Assembly (NCBI RefSeq): GCF_901709675.1
Contig: NC_051087.1
Span: 4,332,001-4,396,000 of the forward strand
Direction of reading: 5' to 3'
Source: Syngnathus acus
Taxonomy: Eukaryota > Chordata > Actinopteri > Syngnathiformes > Syngnathidae
Length of the DNA: 64,000 nucleotides
Made by a program: the position numbers and the translations under genes. This document shows positions 27,883-39,392 of the stretch, in pieces. The notes beneath the pieces were generated by a model that was given only the letters and a program-made list of their open reading frames with translations, was not told the origin of the DNA and did not search any database. Position 1 is the first letter of the stretch. Every line of letters begins with the position of its first letter.

Positions 27883-28369
27883 TACCGTTTTTTCCATGTA
27901 TAATGCGCAAAATTTAACTAATTTATTGTCCTAAAATCTGGGGTGCGCATTATACATGGGTACAATTTTTATTTTTTTATTTTTATTTTTTTTATCCGGA
28001 TATCATACGGAGGCCGCCATTACAGATGCGCTTTCTTCTCTGCTGTTCACTTCAAACACGCTCCATACGAACACAATGCTCTCGTATCAGACGCTTGCTC
28101 GATCACCTGCTCGTTTGCTGTCACAATGTACCCTACACAAATCCGAAACATTTCTTTGCTATTGAGTTTGCTAGCGCATGCGCAGTGATACTGACCGGCA
28201 GAATAACATCCGGTTGTTCCCAAAGATGATCTTTTTTCTGAAATAATTTTACGTTTACGGACTTTGGGTGCGTATTATACATGGGTACAGGCTTTTTTCC
28301 AGCATCAACATGCCATTTTTAGGGTGCGTATTATACATGGGGGCGCATTATACATGGAAAAAAACGGTA
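27883..28369. mobile_element. MITE with TACCGTTTTTTCC inverted termini
   Basis: The left end TACCGTTTTTTCCATGTATA and the right end TATACATGGAAAAAAACGGTA are complementary. Subterminal GCGCATTATACATGG or GCGTATTATACATGG motifs recur in direct and inverted orientation at both ends (27940s, 28266, 28323, 28342). TA at both edges is compatible with a TA target site. There is no coding capacity. It lies 0.4 kb downstream of the mcoln1 stop. Confidence 0.7.
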
Positions 28370-28795
28370 AATGCTTCAAATAGTAAGTTACTCCTTTTTC
28401 ATTAATACAAATTTTAAAACAGTAGGGACAAAAAGTCTAAAAAGGAGGATTCTGGTTCCCCAAAATATAAAAACACTAAACAGGCATACCATGTCAAGTG
28501 GCCATCCCTTCCGAGGCTGGAGTCAAACTGGATCCGCCCCAAAGCTTTGTGCGTGTTGATGGGCCTGAGGCTGAAATCTGCTAAAAAACTAGCAGGTTAA
28601 AAAAAAAAATCAACAACACTGAGTTGGCCGGACATCGAGCCATGAAATACTAAGTGTGCTTTCATCCTGCACAAAGCGGCTTGTTCCTGAAGAATTCACG
28701 ACCAGTTCATTCCTCATCGGAAATGCTAGTCCAACTGATTGAATTCTCCTCCTTCAGTCAAGTGCTGGAGAGGAAAAAAAAAAAGGGGCTTGTCC

Positions 28796-31700
28796 TCAAT
28801 TCACCAGCAGGACGTCCTCGTATGTTGTCATTCTGGCGGAAATACAACATGGTTAGTATTTTGCTCATCAACAAAAAGAAAAGCGTGTGCTTACCGGTCA
28901 CAGCAGCAGAAAAAGGAGCACGGCGACGTTTCCATTCCCCTGAACTTGCCGGAGCTTGGCGCGTCGGTGCACTCGGCGATGAAGGCGTGCAAGTCTGTTA
29001 TGTGGATGGGCTCCTGGGTTTGATGCTGTACCACAACATACAGGGAACATTTGCATTTCCACTTAAAGTTCCCGGAATGTTTACTTTTTGCTAGCAATCA
29101 AAGTTTGCAATCGAATCTCACGTTGTATGTGACAAAATTATCATTGAACACATAGGAAAGTCCAATTCCTAGCATAATTCTATATGAAAAATAATTTTTG
29201 AATGATTCAAATGTCAGAGTATTCAGTTTTTTGAGAGAATAAATTTTGAGTTAGCTGGAAGACATCAAAATGATTATAAAAACAAAAAAAAGATTTCACT
29301 CTGTTTGGTGAATCTATACAAATTGTACTTTTTGAACTGAACTACAGAAATAAATTCAAAATAATCTAATTAATACAGAAATTATACAATAATACTGTGC
29401 TCCTCTTCCAAAAATAAAATGAATGATTTCTTTTCCCCGACTAAACTTACCCCATCTTGTAAGAATAGAAAATGTTTGCTAGGATATAACTTTTATACTT
29501 CACCATTCTATAAATACAAGCCCCTACATACATATTTGTATACATACAAAAGTTGTTGAAACAGACAACTTTAAAATAACAACAAAAATGACTTTTCTGG
29601 TCTACCTTAATGGCCTCGTAGGCGCCGGTGATGAGCGCGATGAAAAGCGACAGCACCATGTAAATGAAGAGCGAGATGAAGGTGTACAGGTACACCTGGC
29701 TGAAGAGCCACACCAGCGTGCTGCTCTCCTGCATTCCCGAGAAGGTCACGAACATGTCGTCGCCGTTGATGAGGGAGAAGAGGCATTCGGACACCATGGA
29801 CAGCGAACGAAACTGCCATACAAAGCGCTCCAATAAGACGCTTGCAAACGTGACCTTACGACCTCAGGACAGCCCTGTCAATTAGCGAGGCTAATTAAAA
29901 GGCTGACTTGTTGGTGCGGTACCTTCACATGATACGGTCCAAGCACGATCCAGCCACAGAAGCAGTAGCCTAAATATATGACGGCCACACAGCAGCAGAA
30001 GCGGATTACGTTGGGGAAGGCTGCTCGAAGAGTCACAATCAGGATCTGAACGATGACATCGTTACGTTTTTCACTCGGTGCAAATCGCGTGACGAAGCCG
30101 AGTAGCGGATGCGCTGCTTACGTTGTATTTCTGGAAGAAGGTGAGGTAGCGAATGACTCCCACCCATACCAAGAGGGTGGAGGTACCCAAGAGGATACCG
30201 CATAGATCATAGGAAGACATATTCTGTCGAGTGAGAGGAGGGAAAAATGATCCCCGTGACTTCCAACCTAACATTTGACATTTTCGCTCACCTTGGACTC
30301 GATGCCAATCTTGATGACGCTTCCGGTGATGGTGAGAATGTCGCTGACGATAAGGAGGATGTACCAGCCGTTGATGAACTCCAGACGGTCTGCCCAGCAC
30401 ACTTTGTGATTTAGGTTCTTCTTAAAGAACTGCACAAACTCCTGATCAACACAAATAAGCAGTAAGCAAATCGTAGACCTTTTTGAGGGGTACTTTCCCC
30501 CAAAATTTTTTGTTACGCAGTGGTGACCTGTTGCAGAATGATGCCTCGCAGTATGGAGCGCCCGCATAAAACCAGCGACAGTGTGCACACAAGAGCCACG
30601 GCGACATCGAACGCCAAACGGGTGTAATTCTCAGCTGGGGATTCAAATAAATATAAAAAAAGAAAGGTGGGGGTGGGTTGGTTGGATTTGAATTGGTCAA
30701 CTTTAATAAAAGTTTGTGCAGAAAATAAAATGATTTGGATATAAATATATGTTCTGAGTGGTTACAAAGTGTACTTAAAAAAAAAAAGTATCTCCTGCTC
30801 ACCCTGTCCGGACACGCTGGGGTCTTTGCACTCCTTTATGGAGGCTTGATTCTCCAGTCGTATTTTCACTTTGCCGCTGTGAGCCTTGTTGTCCAGCACG
30901 ATCTACTCGACACATAGCAACAGTCAAGTCACGTCCACGACTAGTTCAGAAACCGAGCGGGACAAAATGGATGACGTGTTGCTTCAGACTTGAATTTTTT
31001 TTTTCCCCTTTTCAAATTATCTACGGTATTTAGTGGCTGTCCAAAATGAGGAACATGCGGGTGTATACAAATTGAAAAAAAAAATCCACCTTGACTCTTC
31101 TATTTAAAAAAAAAAAAGCAAACATTTGTTTTAATCACGTTGCTAATTAAAGGCGCCTTAACGATAAACAAAATTTTATATATAAGGAGACTTATATGTC
31201 AAAATATATAAAAGATAATCACTTCATTAAATTGTATGATGTCAAACATGCTTCACGTAAAAGAACAAATGACATAGTTTATAAAAATTAATTGAACTCT
31301 TTTTTGTTTTATTCCTTTAAAATCAGAGTGGGGAACAAATGAAATATTTTATTCAATATATTGAACTCTCAATATTTGTTTTATTCTTTTAAAATCAGTG
31401 TGCAGAACAGAATCAACACACAAGTACTTTTCTCACCTTTATGTAAAAAGTGTAGCAGTCAGGAATCTCATTATTGATGATGGTTTGCACATTGATGGCC
31501 TTCAGCTGAAACTCGATGGTGACGTTAATAAACCTTAAGAACACAGGGACACAAGTAGATTCGCCCAAATAATTTTTTTTTTTTTTTAAAAAACGCAATC
31601 CACACGAGCCGGAGCGTGCGTGCTGATAATAAACGTGTCGAACGCCGCCACGAGATACGATCTTTGCCGTGACGGAGGAGACTGACGGAATCGTCGAAAG

Positions 31701-34700
31701 CCATGTGAAAAATGAAGCCTTACTTGTGGAACTTGAGTGTAAAGTTCTTGTAGGAGCTGGTGAGCGGGGCGGGGGGCACAGACAGAGGGTTGACTCCGAC
31801 GCAGTCTGGGCAAAGTGAAGTCAATATATTAGATAAATTGTGTGTGTGTGTGTGGGGGGGGGCTTTGCGTCGTACCTGTGATGATGTGCGGGTCGATGCT
31901 GAAGGTGTCATTGGCGGGGTCGATGCGGCCCCTCTTGTAATAGTGCTGACAGAGGGACAGCGCGCTGCCGTTGACGCCCACGCCGTAGACGTAAGCGTAG
32001 CGGCCTACTGTGGTATCCGGCAGGGCCAGATACTGCGACGACATTAGCAGTGATTCAAATTCCCTGACCGGGGTCAGACTTTTTGTCCATCCCAAAAAAA
32101 TGTTTTAAATAAATTGCAGGACTAATCCCCCCCTGTATATTCAGTACATGGAGTTACCTGGTCCACAGCGTAGAAGATGTGCTCGTAGACGTCCTTTTGT
32201 GTGTAGACGGCAAAAGAGTTGTCCGACGACTCGTCAAAGTCTTTGAGGAAGAGATACTTGAACGTCATGGTGTTCTCCTCTTTGAAGGTCACCACCACTT
32301 GGTTGCTGAGGCCAAACAGCACCAACTGGAGTAAGAAAAGTGGGACAGGTGTGATGGCGGATGACAGAAGAGAATCGATAGTTTGGTACCTGAGCGGTGA
32401 CAATGATGATCTTGAGCAGCTGCAGGATCAGCTTGTAAGGTTTACGACCTTTAGCGTGGTATTTGTCACAGGGGCTCATGAAGAAGTACTTCAACTTCCT
32501 GCGAATGGCTTCCTCGTCATACTCGGCGCTCACCCAGTGGCCCGCCGTGGCGCCGGTGAAATGGTGGTTGGCGTGGTTTTCGCAGCGGTTGCTATCCAGA
32601 GGCTCGTGGTGTTCCCCGCTGTCGCCTGTGGAGCCGTAGCAGCTCAATGAGGCGGGGTGGCTCTCGTCTTCTGGCAAAAAAAAAAAAAGAAACAAACCTC
32701 AGTAATGCAGACCTCCACCAAGGCCTAAACAAGAAACACGGAAATGTGGAAACGGAGACCCAGAATTTTACTAAATGTACTAAGTTCTTATTACGTGAGG
32801 ACAACGAGTGTTCTGGGTCACCTCCGGACAAAATCCAGAGACGCAAATTCAGCAGTATTCTTTTTGAGGTGCAATGACCTCTCCATTAGAGCAAGTATGC
32901 CAAACCTCCAGAAAGATAATATTTAGGTAATTAAATGAATAGTTTTGTAAATTTCTAAAAAGCAAGGTTACAAAAGGAACATCAAAGCGAATTAATACGT
33001 CCCCACCCTTTTTATTCCCTGTAAAGCGTCTTTGGGTCATTGAAAAGCGCGATATAAATTGAATGAATTATTATTATTATTATTATATAAACTCAATGGC
33101 AGCATATTGTTAAAACACACACACACACAACAACAATAAAGCACAACTTTTTAAATGGTAATGCTGTGGGTTAAACTGATTACAACTTTTGTTTGAATTC
33201 CTGCCCACAAAGAAGGCCAGTCATGTTTTATCCATGTCACATGGTTTAAATCATGAGACCCACAGTAGCAGGGCCATCCAGCACCATCTGGCCTAGCAAT
33301 AAAAAAAAAAAAAAATTCGGAGCCAACAACACGTAATTGCAGAACACACACAACGTGCATCATTTTTTAATTTAGGGTGTTATGAAGGCAGAAAGACTGT
33401 TGATTCAACTTCCTGGATGAAAATGAGAAGTGTGCCATTGAGTGTGATACGCTGCAAACTGCAACTGACTTTCCTGATATACTCTAGAACAGAAAAAAAA
33501 AAAGTCAGAGGACAAAAAGAACTATTCTATGGCTGGTCAGTTATCACAAATGTTCAATTGAGGTTCTACTGAGTAAATAAAAATGACTCTCAACACGAGA
33601 AGGGTGCTGTGCAGAGGTAGTGACAGCCTTTGCGTGCCAGCGGCACAGACAAGAATCCAAACACTTACTATTTCCTACAGACAAAAGCGAAGGAGGCAGA
33701 GTCGATGCATATCTGCCATCAGGGGAGCGTGCCGATCGTCACGCTCCATGAAGATTGGACAAAACAAAACCTGACCGCACGCCATGCCTTGACACACACC
33801 GAGTGTAATCCGTAGAAATATCTGGCTCTTCGGGTTCACGACCGTCTGCGGAGCGAGGTCGGAAACAGCGACCGAGCGGCCTGTCTGTCAATCAAATGAT
33901 CTACAACCGATTATCGGTGCTTAACATCTCGTCTGGTGACGCCAGAGGCCAAACACTAGCTTGCAAAAAAGGGAATGCACAACTAGAAAAGTGGTGACTG
34001 GCCCATTCTCTTTCTTATGAATTCTGAGTCAATGATCGTTTAGAAAGTTAGAGTAAAAATCTCCGGCCTACACACAATTTTAAACGCATAATGAACAAAC
34101 AGCAAATTTTGTGCTCCCTCCCAATCAACACTATTTTGTTTTATTGGTACCCATTGGTAAAATTCTCAAAGTGATGCAACGCAGTCATGAAACAATTCAT
34201 TCTTTGCGTCAAACAAAACATTTGAGTGACAAACTTGATGGGACAAGCCAAAAATCCCATCGGGATTTACCACCATATGAGGTGAGAACTAATTAATAAA
34301 GAAAAATCTATTTCAATCTACAGTTGCCCACATGCTTCAGTGAGAAATCATGTTCTTTTGTTGTAAATTAAATTTAAATACGTAAAATAGCATTTGGCAA
34401 TGTCAATGAAATGTAGAAAAAATAATTTTCTCATTCTACACGATCGCATGCATCATTTTGATCTCCAAATAGATCATTTCGATCTCCAAATAATTCATTT
34501 CACTCATCACTATAAAATAACGTGTTGGATGAACTGAAGAGGTTGGAACGAATTTTAACATAAATGCATAAATCTTTTAACACAAGAACACGACATGACT
34601 TAAATAATGATGCACTTAAACATCACGTCAGTTCAGAACAACTTTCAGCCTCAACGTAAACCACTAAAACAAGCAATGTAAAAAGGAAATGAAAATAAAT

Positions 34701-34995
34701 CAAATGTATCAACTTGCATGACGAGGCGGTTTCAGTAATACCGAATCGGTTTTGCCAACACAATTTATCCAGAACGAGAAAGCTAAATAAGAGCAGACTT
34801 TTTTTTTTTTGATGACCGAAAAAAACCACAACAAAACGTCACAACATATAATGATACAAAAAAAATAAAAATAAAACACGAGATCGGTACAGTCATATAT
34901 TGACAGTCCAGGCACAAAAATAACGCAAAAGTATGTCACGAGGAAGCGGTCGGTATTACATTACCTGGGCCGTCATGCTGTTCCATCGCCGACAT
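28796..34995 (-). CDS. mcoln1: Mucolipin-1 (TRPML1) lysosomal cation channel
   Basis: Fourteen coding exons in transcription order: 34995-34965, 32670-32390, 32325-32158, 32032-31876, 31805-31724, 31533-31437, 30902-30803, 30634-30528, 30441-30292, 30223-30122, 30045-29923, 29812-29606, 29025-28895 and 28832-28796. They sum to 1773 nt (590 residues; human 580). The product is the PI(3,5)P2-gated Ca2+/Fe2+/Zn2+ channel of late endosomes and lysosomes. Visible are the polybasic lipid-binding N-terminus ([14 protein letters not shown], ~66-79), the luminal domain with [10 protein letters not shown], the TRP transmembrane segments, the pore with NGDDMF (482-487), a C-terminal Cys cluster (CCC) and a terminal dileucine LLVN sorting signal. 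No lesion is seen. It is head-to-head with pglyrp2. Two CACGTG boxes lie 122 and 137 bases upstream of the ATG. Confidence 0.97.
33005..33085. repeat. Probable retroelement 3' tail with ATT repeats
   Basis: The stretch GTAAAGCGTCTTTGGGTCATTG, followed by AAAAGCGCGATATAAATTGAATGAATTATTATTATT, resembles the 3' tail common to many fish LINE/SINE insertions. It lies in intron 1 of mcoln1. The family name is not determined. Confidence 0.5.
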
Positions 34996-35016
34996 GTTTA
35001 TGTTTTAAAATATAGA

Positions 35017-35150
35017 CATAGATATATTTAAATCCGGCGACAAGTTGTTTACTCTTCGTACTGTAAAGTTGTGGAAAGAGTTCTGTCTGCATCCGGAGTC
35101 ATTTCCGGTCTCAGATCACGTGGCTAGACACCACGTGACCAAACGCAAGT
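35017..35150 (-). promoter_or_regulatory. mcoln1: mcoln1 5' region with two CLEAR-type E-boxes
   Basis: CACGTG cores at 35117-35122 (GATCACGTGGC) and 35132-35137 (ACCACGTGACC) sit 15 bases apart, 122-142 bases upstream of the mcoln1 ATG. CLEAR elements (consensus GTCACGTGAC) bind TFEB/TFE3, and mammalian MCOLN1 is a known TFEB target, so lysosomal-stress regulation is likely conserved. The exact transcription start is not visible. Confidence 0.7.
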
Positions 35151-35236
35151 TACCGACGAAAAACCGAACAGACTGCATTATTAAATTAATAACCAGTGTA
35201 AAGTGAGCTTATTGGTTGTTTTTACTGTGTAAATTA

Positions 35237-35541
35237 TATGATTTCTTTTTGTTGTTCTAATTATTTGCCTTGAATATGATTTAAATAAATACACAAATAA
35301 TATTACATTTGTATGATTTCTTTTTGTTGTTCTATTTATTTGCCTTGAATATGATTTCTTTTTGTTGTTCTAATTATTTGCCTTGAATATGATTTAAATA
35401 AATACACAAATAATATTACATTTGTATGATTTCTTTTTGTTGTTCTATTTATTTGCCTTGAATATGATTTAAATAAACACAAATATAACATTTGTATGAT
35501 TTCTTTTTGTTGTTCTAATTATTTGCCTTGAATATGATATT
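35237..35541. repeat. Minisatellite, ~75-bp unit, five copies
   Basis: Units begin TATGATTTCTTTTTGTTG at 35237, 35312, 35350, 35425 and 35495, giving spacings of 75, 38, 75 and 70 bases. The last unit fades out near 35541. The 38-base unit is an internally truncated copy. Alternating TCTAATTA/TCTATTTA variants suggest duplication of a two-unit block. The array sits between the divergent mcoln1 and pglyrp2 genes. Confidence 0.9.
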
Positions 35542-35954
35542 TTTGGAATATCCATTTTTGACTGTGTGTTATATTTTACTTCATTAAATTGTTATACATT
35601 ATTGGAAAATATAACATGTGCATGCCCTTACGTGCTTTGGGGTCATATGTGTAAGCGATCCCCCTCCCTTCTCTTTGTCTCTCTCTCAGCACTATCAGGA
35701 TACACTTGGAGGGATGGACTTTCTCTTGATGATACTGTGACCTTTGTAATTTGTTTGGGGGCAGTCGCTGTTGAGCATATGACGCATCTCTCTGTTGGCC
35801 GAATCGATATTTGTAGTCACGTACTTGTCCTAAAGGGCGCAAGTGCATACACCCACACAACCAACTGTGCCTGGAAACATAGTAAACTCCGAAAGCAACC
35901 GCATGCTTTTACTTTTCTCTTTTTTGGGGATATCTTTTATTCATCTAAGCCAAG

Positions 35955-38900
35955 ATGGTGTTTTTTCGAGTCGCACTTTTCCTGTTGGCGTCATTCTACT
36001 ACTTCACTTTAATATCATGCAGGCCGGCAGGTATGTTTTGGCTATTTACTCTTTTATTTGAGTTTTTCCAAATTTGAAACATATTATTAGCATCCCTGCT
36101 ACACAGCGAAGAGGTTGTGGGTTCAAATCCGGCTCCAGGCGTTTGCATGTTCTCCCCGTACCTTCTTGGGATTCCTCCAACATTCCAAAAACATGTATGG
36201 GAGGCCGATCGACCGCTCCAAAACAAGTAGAAGAAGAAGAACACCTACTGTGTTGATCCCAAAACGCTGCAAATAACTTGCACTTTGACCTAATTTCTTC
36301 AGCACTAAACAATAGCACTCACCTTTTTTTCAACTCAATTTACTCACTGGCCACAGAAAAGTGTTCATCTTTTAGCTTACCCCCAATAAATATGACATTT
36401 GACCTTACGGAGCGTGAGTTATTTAATTCTCTAGTTTCGTCGAACGATTTTTCTTCACGCAAATCGACACTTAACCAGTCAGTGGTAGTAGGACTCCTCC
36501 AACCGAATGGTTACGCAACGGCTCAATCAATAGGTTTTTGACCATGTTTGTTTTCCTTGCTCTAAACATGTATATTGTTTGTTTGCAACGTTGTCAAGGA
36601 GTTTGAGGCACAACCGAGAAGTTACGCATTTCACTACGTGTTTCACTTTGCAAAAAATGTCATGTGTTGAAATAAAAAGAAATATTCCGACGGAATGTAC
36701 GATCCGATTCTACGCCGCCAGGTGTCCACCTGCGGAGCATGGACAACTTCATCGATGCGGTGCGACAGGTGGAAGAATCCAACCCGGGTCTGACCCCACT
36801 GGCGCTCGTAAGAGCCTTGCGCAGGACCGCCGGCCATGATGACGCCATGACGATCCACTTCCTGGGGGCTTGGAATAACCTCACAGATGCGGAAGGGCTA
36901 GAGACGGCCATCCTCAACGCCTCGTCCTTCAGCTTCTTCGACAAGGCAGTCCACCACATCGTAACGGACAGCGGCGAAGAGCGAGGGGTGACGCTTACCC
37001 GGGACGGCACCACGGTCGCCCTGGCACCTTTGCTGCTGGGGATCGAATCCGGACTCAAAGCCAAGTTGGAGTCGACCTCAGCCGTTGGACTCTTTCCTCT
37101 CACCTTGGGAAGGACACTTGGGTTAACCTTTCTCAGCCTCCAGGACATCCCAGTGTCCAATCGCCTGGGGCCTAATGGGTGCTGGGACAGTGTGGAGCGC
37201 CCCAAAGTGTTCAAACTCTCTTGGCCTGCCACCCTGGCCACAGACGCAGTTATAAGTGGGGGCATGGATGGAGTAATACTGGGCACGGACATCAGCCGAG
37301 TCCCCAAATCTGAAAAGCCACGTGCGCTGAGTGAGACCCTCACAGAATACTACAGTTTTACCCTGAACGCAAGCCAGGGTCTTGATACCTTGCCCAGCCA
37401 TGTTAGTCCACGGCGTAGGGAGATCTCTCGATCCATTCTGGAGCCCCTTGACCTTCAGAAGGAGTTGATGGACACGCTTGAACTAGTCTGGAAGTTGGAG
37501 AAGACGGAGTGGGTGGCTTTGGACACAGGAGTCAACGAGGCGGTGAAGAAGGGACTAGAGGCATTTGTGCACAAGTACTGGGGTGAGTAAGAATAGCACG
37601 GTTTGATTTCCAAACTAACGACTAACCTTTACCTTGGATCGAACATTGCATTGTCCTCGCTAAAACGCGTGTATGCTTAGTCCAAGCTAGACAGCAAGCT
37701 AAACTTTGAATTGATGACGCAAGACGTCCTTTAGTAGCTTTAATAGAAAATATTTCCGCTAATAATTTTGAGTGAAACGAGGGAAAAAAAGAAATGTCAG
37801 CCATGTAGATCCATATTAGATTATTTTAAGCAAGTATAAACAAAAAGTTAAATTATCCGCTAATTCAATATAAACTTAGCCACACGATGTCAACTTTACA
37901 TGAAGAAACTATGAGATGGAACATACACACAAAACAGGATAAAGCATCGTTTTCAAAATAAGAGTGTGAATAGTGAACAAATTAAGCAAAACACGGCTGA
38001 AAGTTTCAAAGTTATCCTAACCCCAACAACTATTCCATCCCCAAAGCCTATATAACAATTCCTACCCTTCAAATTCCACATGTGAATAAATGAGAATGCC
38101 TTTGAGATTGGAGTTGCCCAACAGTGCAAAATAAAGCAATAAAGTAACTAGAAAAAAATAAAGTATAAAAAAAAAGTAATCCTAGGCCCCAACATAAATA
38201 AGGCCAAAGAGAACGGGTCCCGGATCTCCATTTCAGCCAAAGCCAAATGGGTGAGCATTAACGTCTGGACCTCACAGAGGAGTGGCATCTAAAATGAGCT
38301 TTTGCCGCAGATTGTCCTCAAATCATCTCTCGCTGCCAGTGGAGGGCAAAGGCTTACAAGGGAACCCCCATACCACTGTCTTTACCCCTTGGCTTTCTCT
38401 ACATTCACCACACCTATGAGCCCTCGCAACCGTGCCTGTCCTTCTCGGAGTGTTCCCGGGACATGAGAGCCATGCAGCGTTTCCACCAGGAGGTCCGCAA
38501 CTGGAGTGACATTGGATACAGGTGACACCCCTTTTCACCATCTACTAAATGTCTCCTTTGGGTTTCAATACAATTCACACTGGCCAATCATTTGGCTTTT
38601 AATACAATTCACATCGCCCCGATTGTGGCTTCGAATTTGGGCAAAGACTTGGAATTTCGGACAAACTGTTTTGGGTGGGTGAGAGAGAGCGAGAGAGAGT
38701 GTGAGAGAGAGAGAGCAAAAAACCCCAACTGCTGTTTGCATTTCCACGTTCTGTCGTGTCAGCTTCGTGGTTGGCTCGGACGGTTACGTCTACGAAGGCC
38801 GGGGCTGGAACATCCTCGGCACGCACACGCGAGGACACAACAGTCTCGGATTCGGCGTATCGATCATCGGCAACTACACGTCAACTCTTCCGTCGCGTCA

Positions 38901-39066
38901 CGCCCTGGACCTTGTACGCCGCCGCTTGACGAGCTGTGCGGTGGGCGGGGGGAAGCTCGTGGCCAATTACACCGTCCACGGCCACAGGCAGACGGTCAAC
39001 TACACGTCTTGCCCCGGAGATGCGTTCTTTAATGAAATTACACAATGGGATCATTTCAGACATTGA
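35955..39066 (+). CDS. pglyrp2: Peptidoglycan recognition protein 2 (N-acetylmuramoyl-L-alanine amidase)
   Basis: Four coding exons, 35955-36030, 36722-37582, 38311-38521 and 38763-39066, total 1452 nt (483 residues). The ATG at 35955 is in strong context and starts a signal peptide (FFRVALFLLASFYYF). A long N-terminal region (~25-312) typical of PGLYRP2 precedes the amidase domain. The product cleaves the lactyl-amide bond of bacterial peptidoglycan after secretion. Metal-site residues are in place: HHT at 345-347, His in GHR (457) and Cys in TSCPGD (466). Cys is the hallmark of zinc-amidase PGRPs rather than binding-only members. The conserved stretch GSDGYVYEGRGW is intact. An AATAAA at 39194 follows. 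The predicted enzyme looks active; no break was seen. Confidence 0.95.
36085..36235. repeat. SINE-like fish repeat fragment in pglyrp2 intron 1
   Basis: It contains GGTTCAAATCCGGCTCC (an RNA polymerase III B-box-like motif), then GTTTGCATGTTCTCCCCGT and CATTCCAAAAACATGTATGG. This matches the arrangement at 56450-56645 and the reverse-oriented piece at 55139-55320. It is a widespread teleost SINE/LINE-tail type; the family is not named here. Confidence 0.6.
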
Positions 39067-39193
39067 TTGGCACGTTGAAACCCGAGGAGGCGTGCTGACC
39101 ATCGTTGAGAGTTTCCTGCGCTGCGTGTCAATTGGATTTTGCTATCCCCTTCTGTGTCAAAGTCTGCAAAGCGTGCATGTGTATATAGTTCCA

Positions 39194-39209
39194 AATAAAG
39201 TGGTTTATT
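39194..39209. terminator. Interlocked poly(A) signals of pglyrp2 (+) and gfi1-like (-)
   Basis: The 16 bases read AATAAA, GTGG, TTTATT: a plus-strand AATAAA at 39194-39199 for pglyrp2 and a minus-strand AATAAA at 39204-39209 for the gfi1-like gene. If both are used, the two convergent transcripts overlap by tens of bases. Confidence 0.7.
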
Positions 39210-39392
39210 CTGAACCTTGCCTCGGTCATCGGTGGGATAAAAAATCTTTTCACTTGGTCTCATATTTCTATATATTTTTTTCTTTCCAATCTTAAGACAA
39301 AAGGGGTTCAAATAATAATATTCACATGTTTTTCCCACATAAAAACTTTCTAATTATATTAGTAAAACTTGAATTAAAAAAAAAACATTGTG

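Noticed and set aside
36110-36150. tRNA-like B-box (GGTTCAAATCC)
   Set aside because: No cloverleaf could be seen around it; it belongs to a SINE-like repeat.
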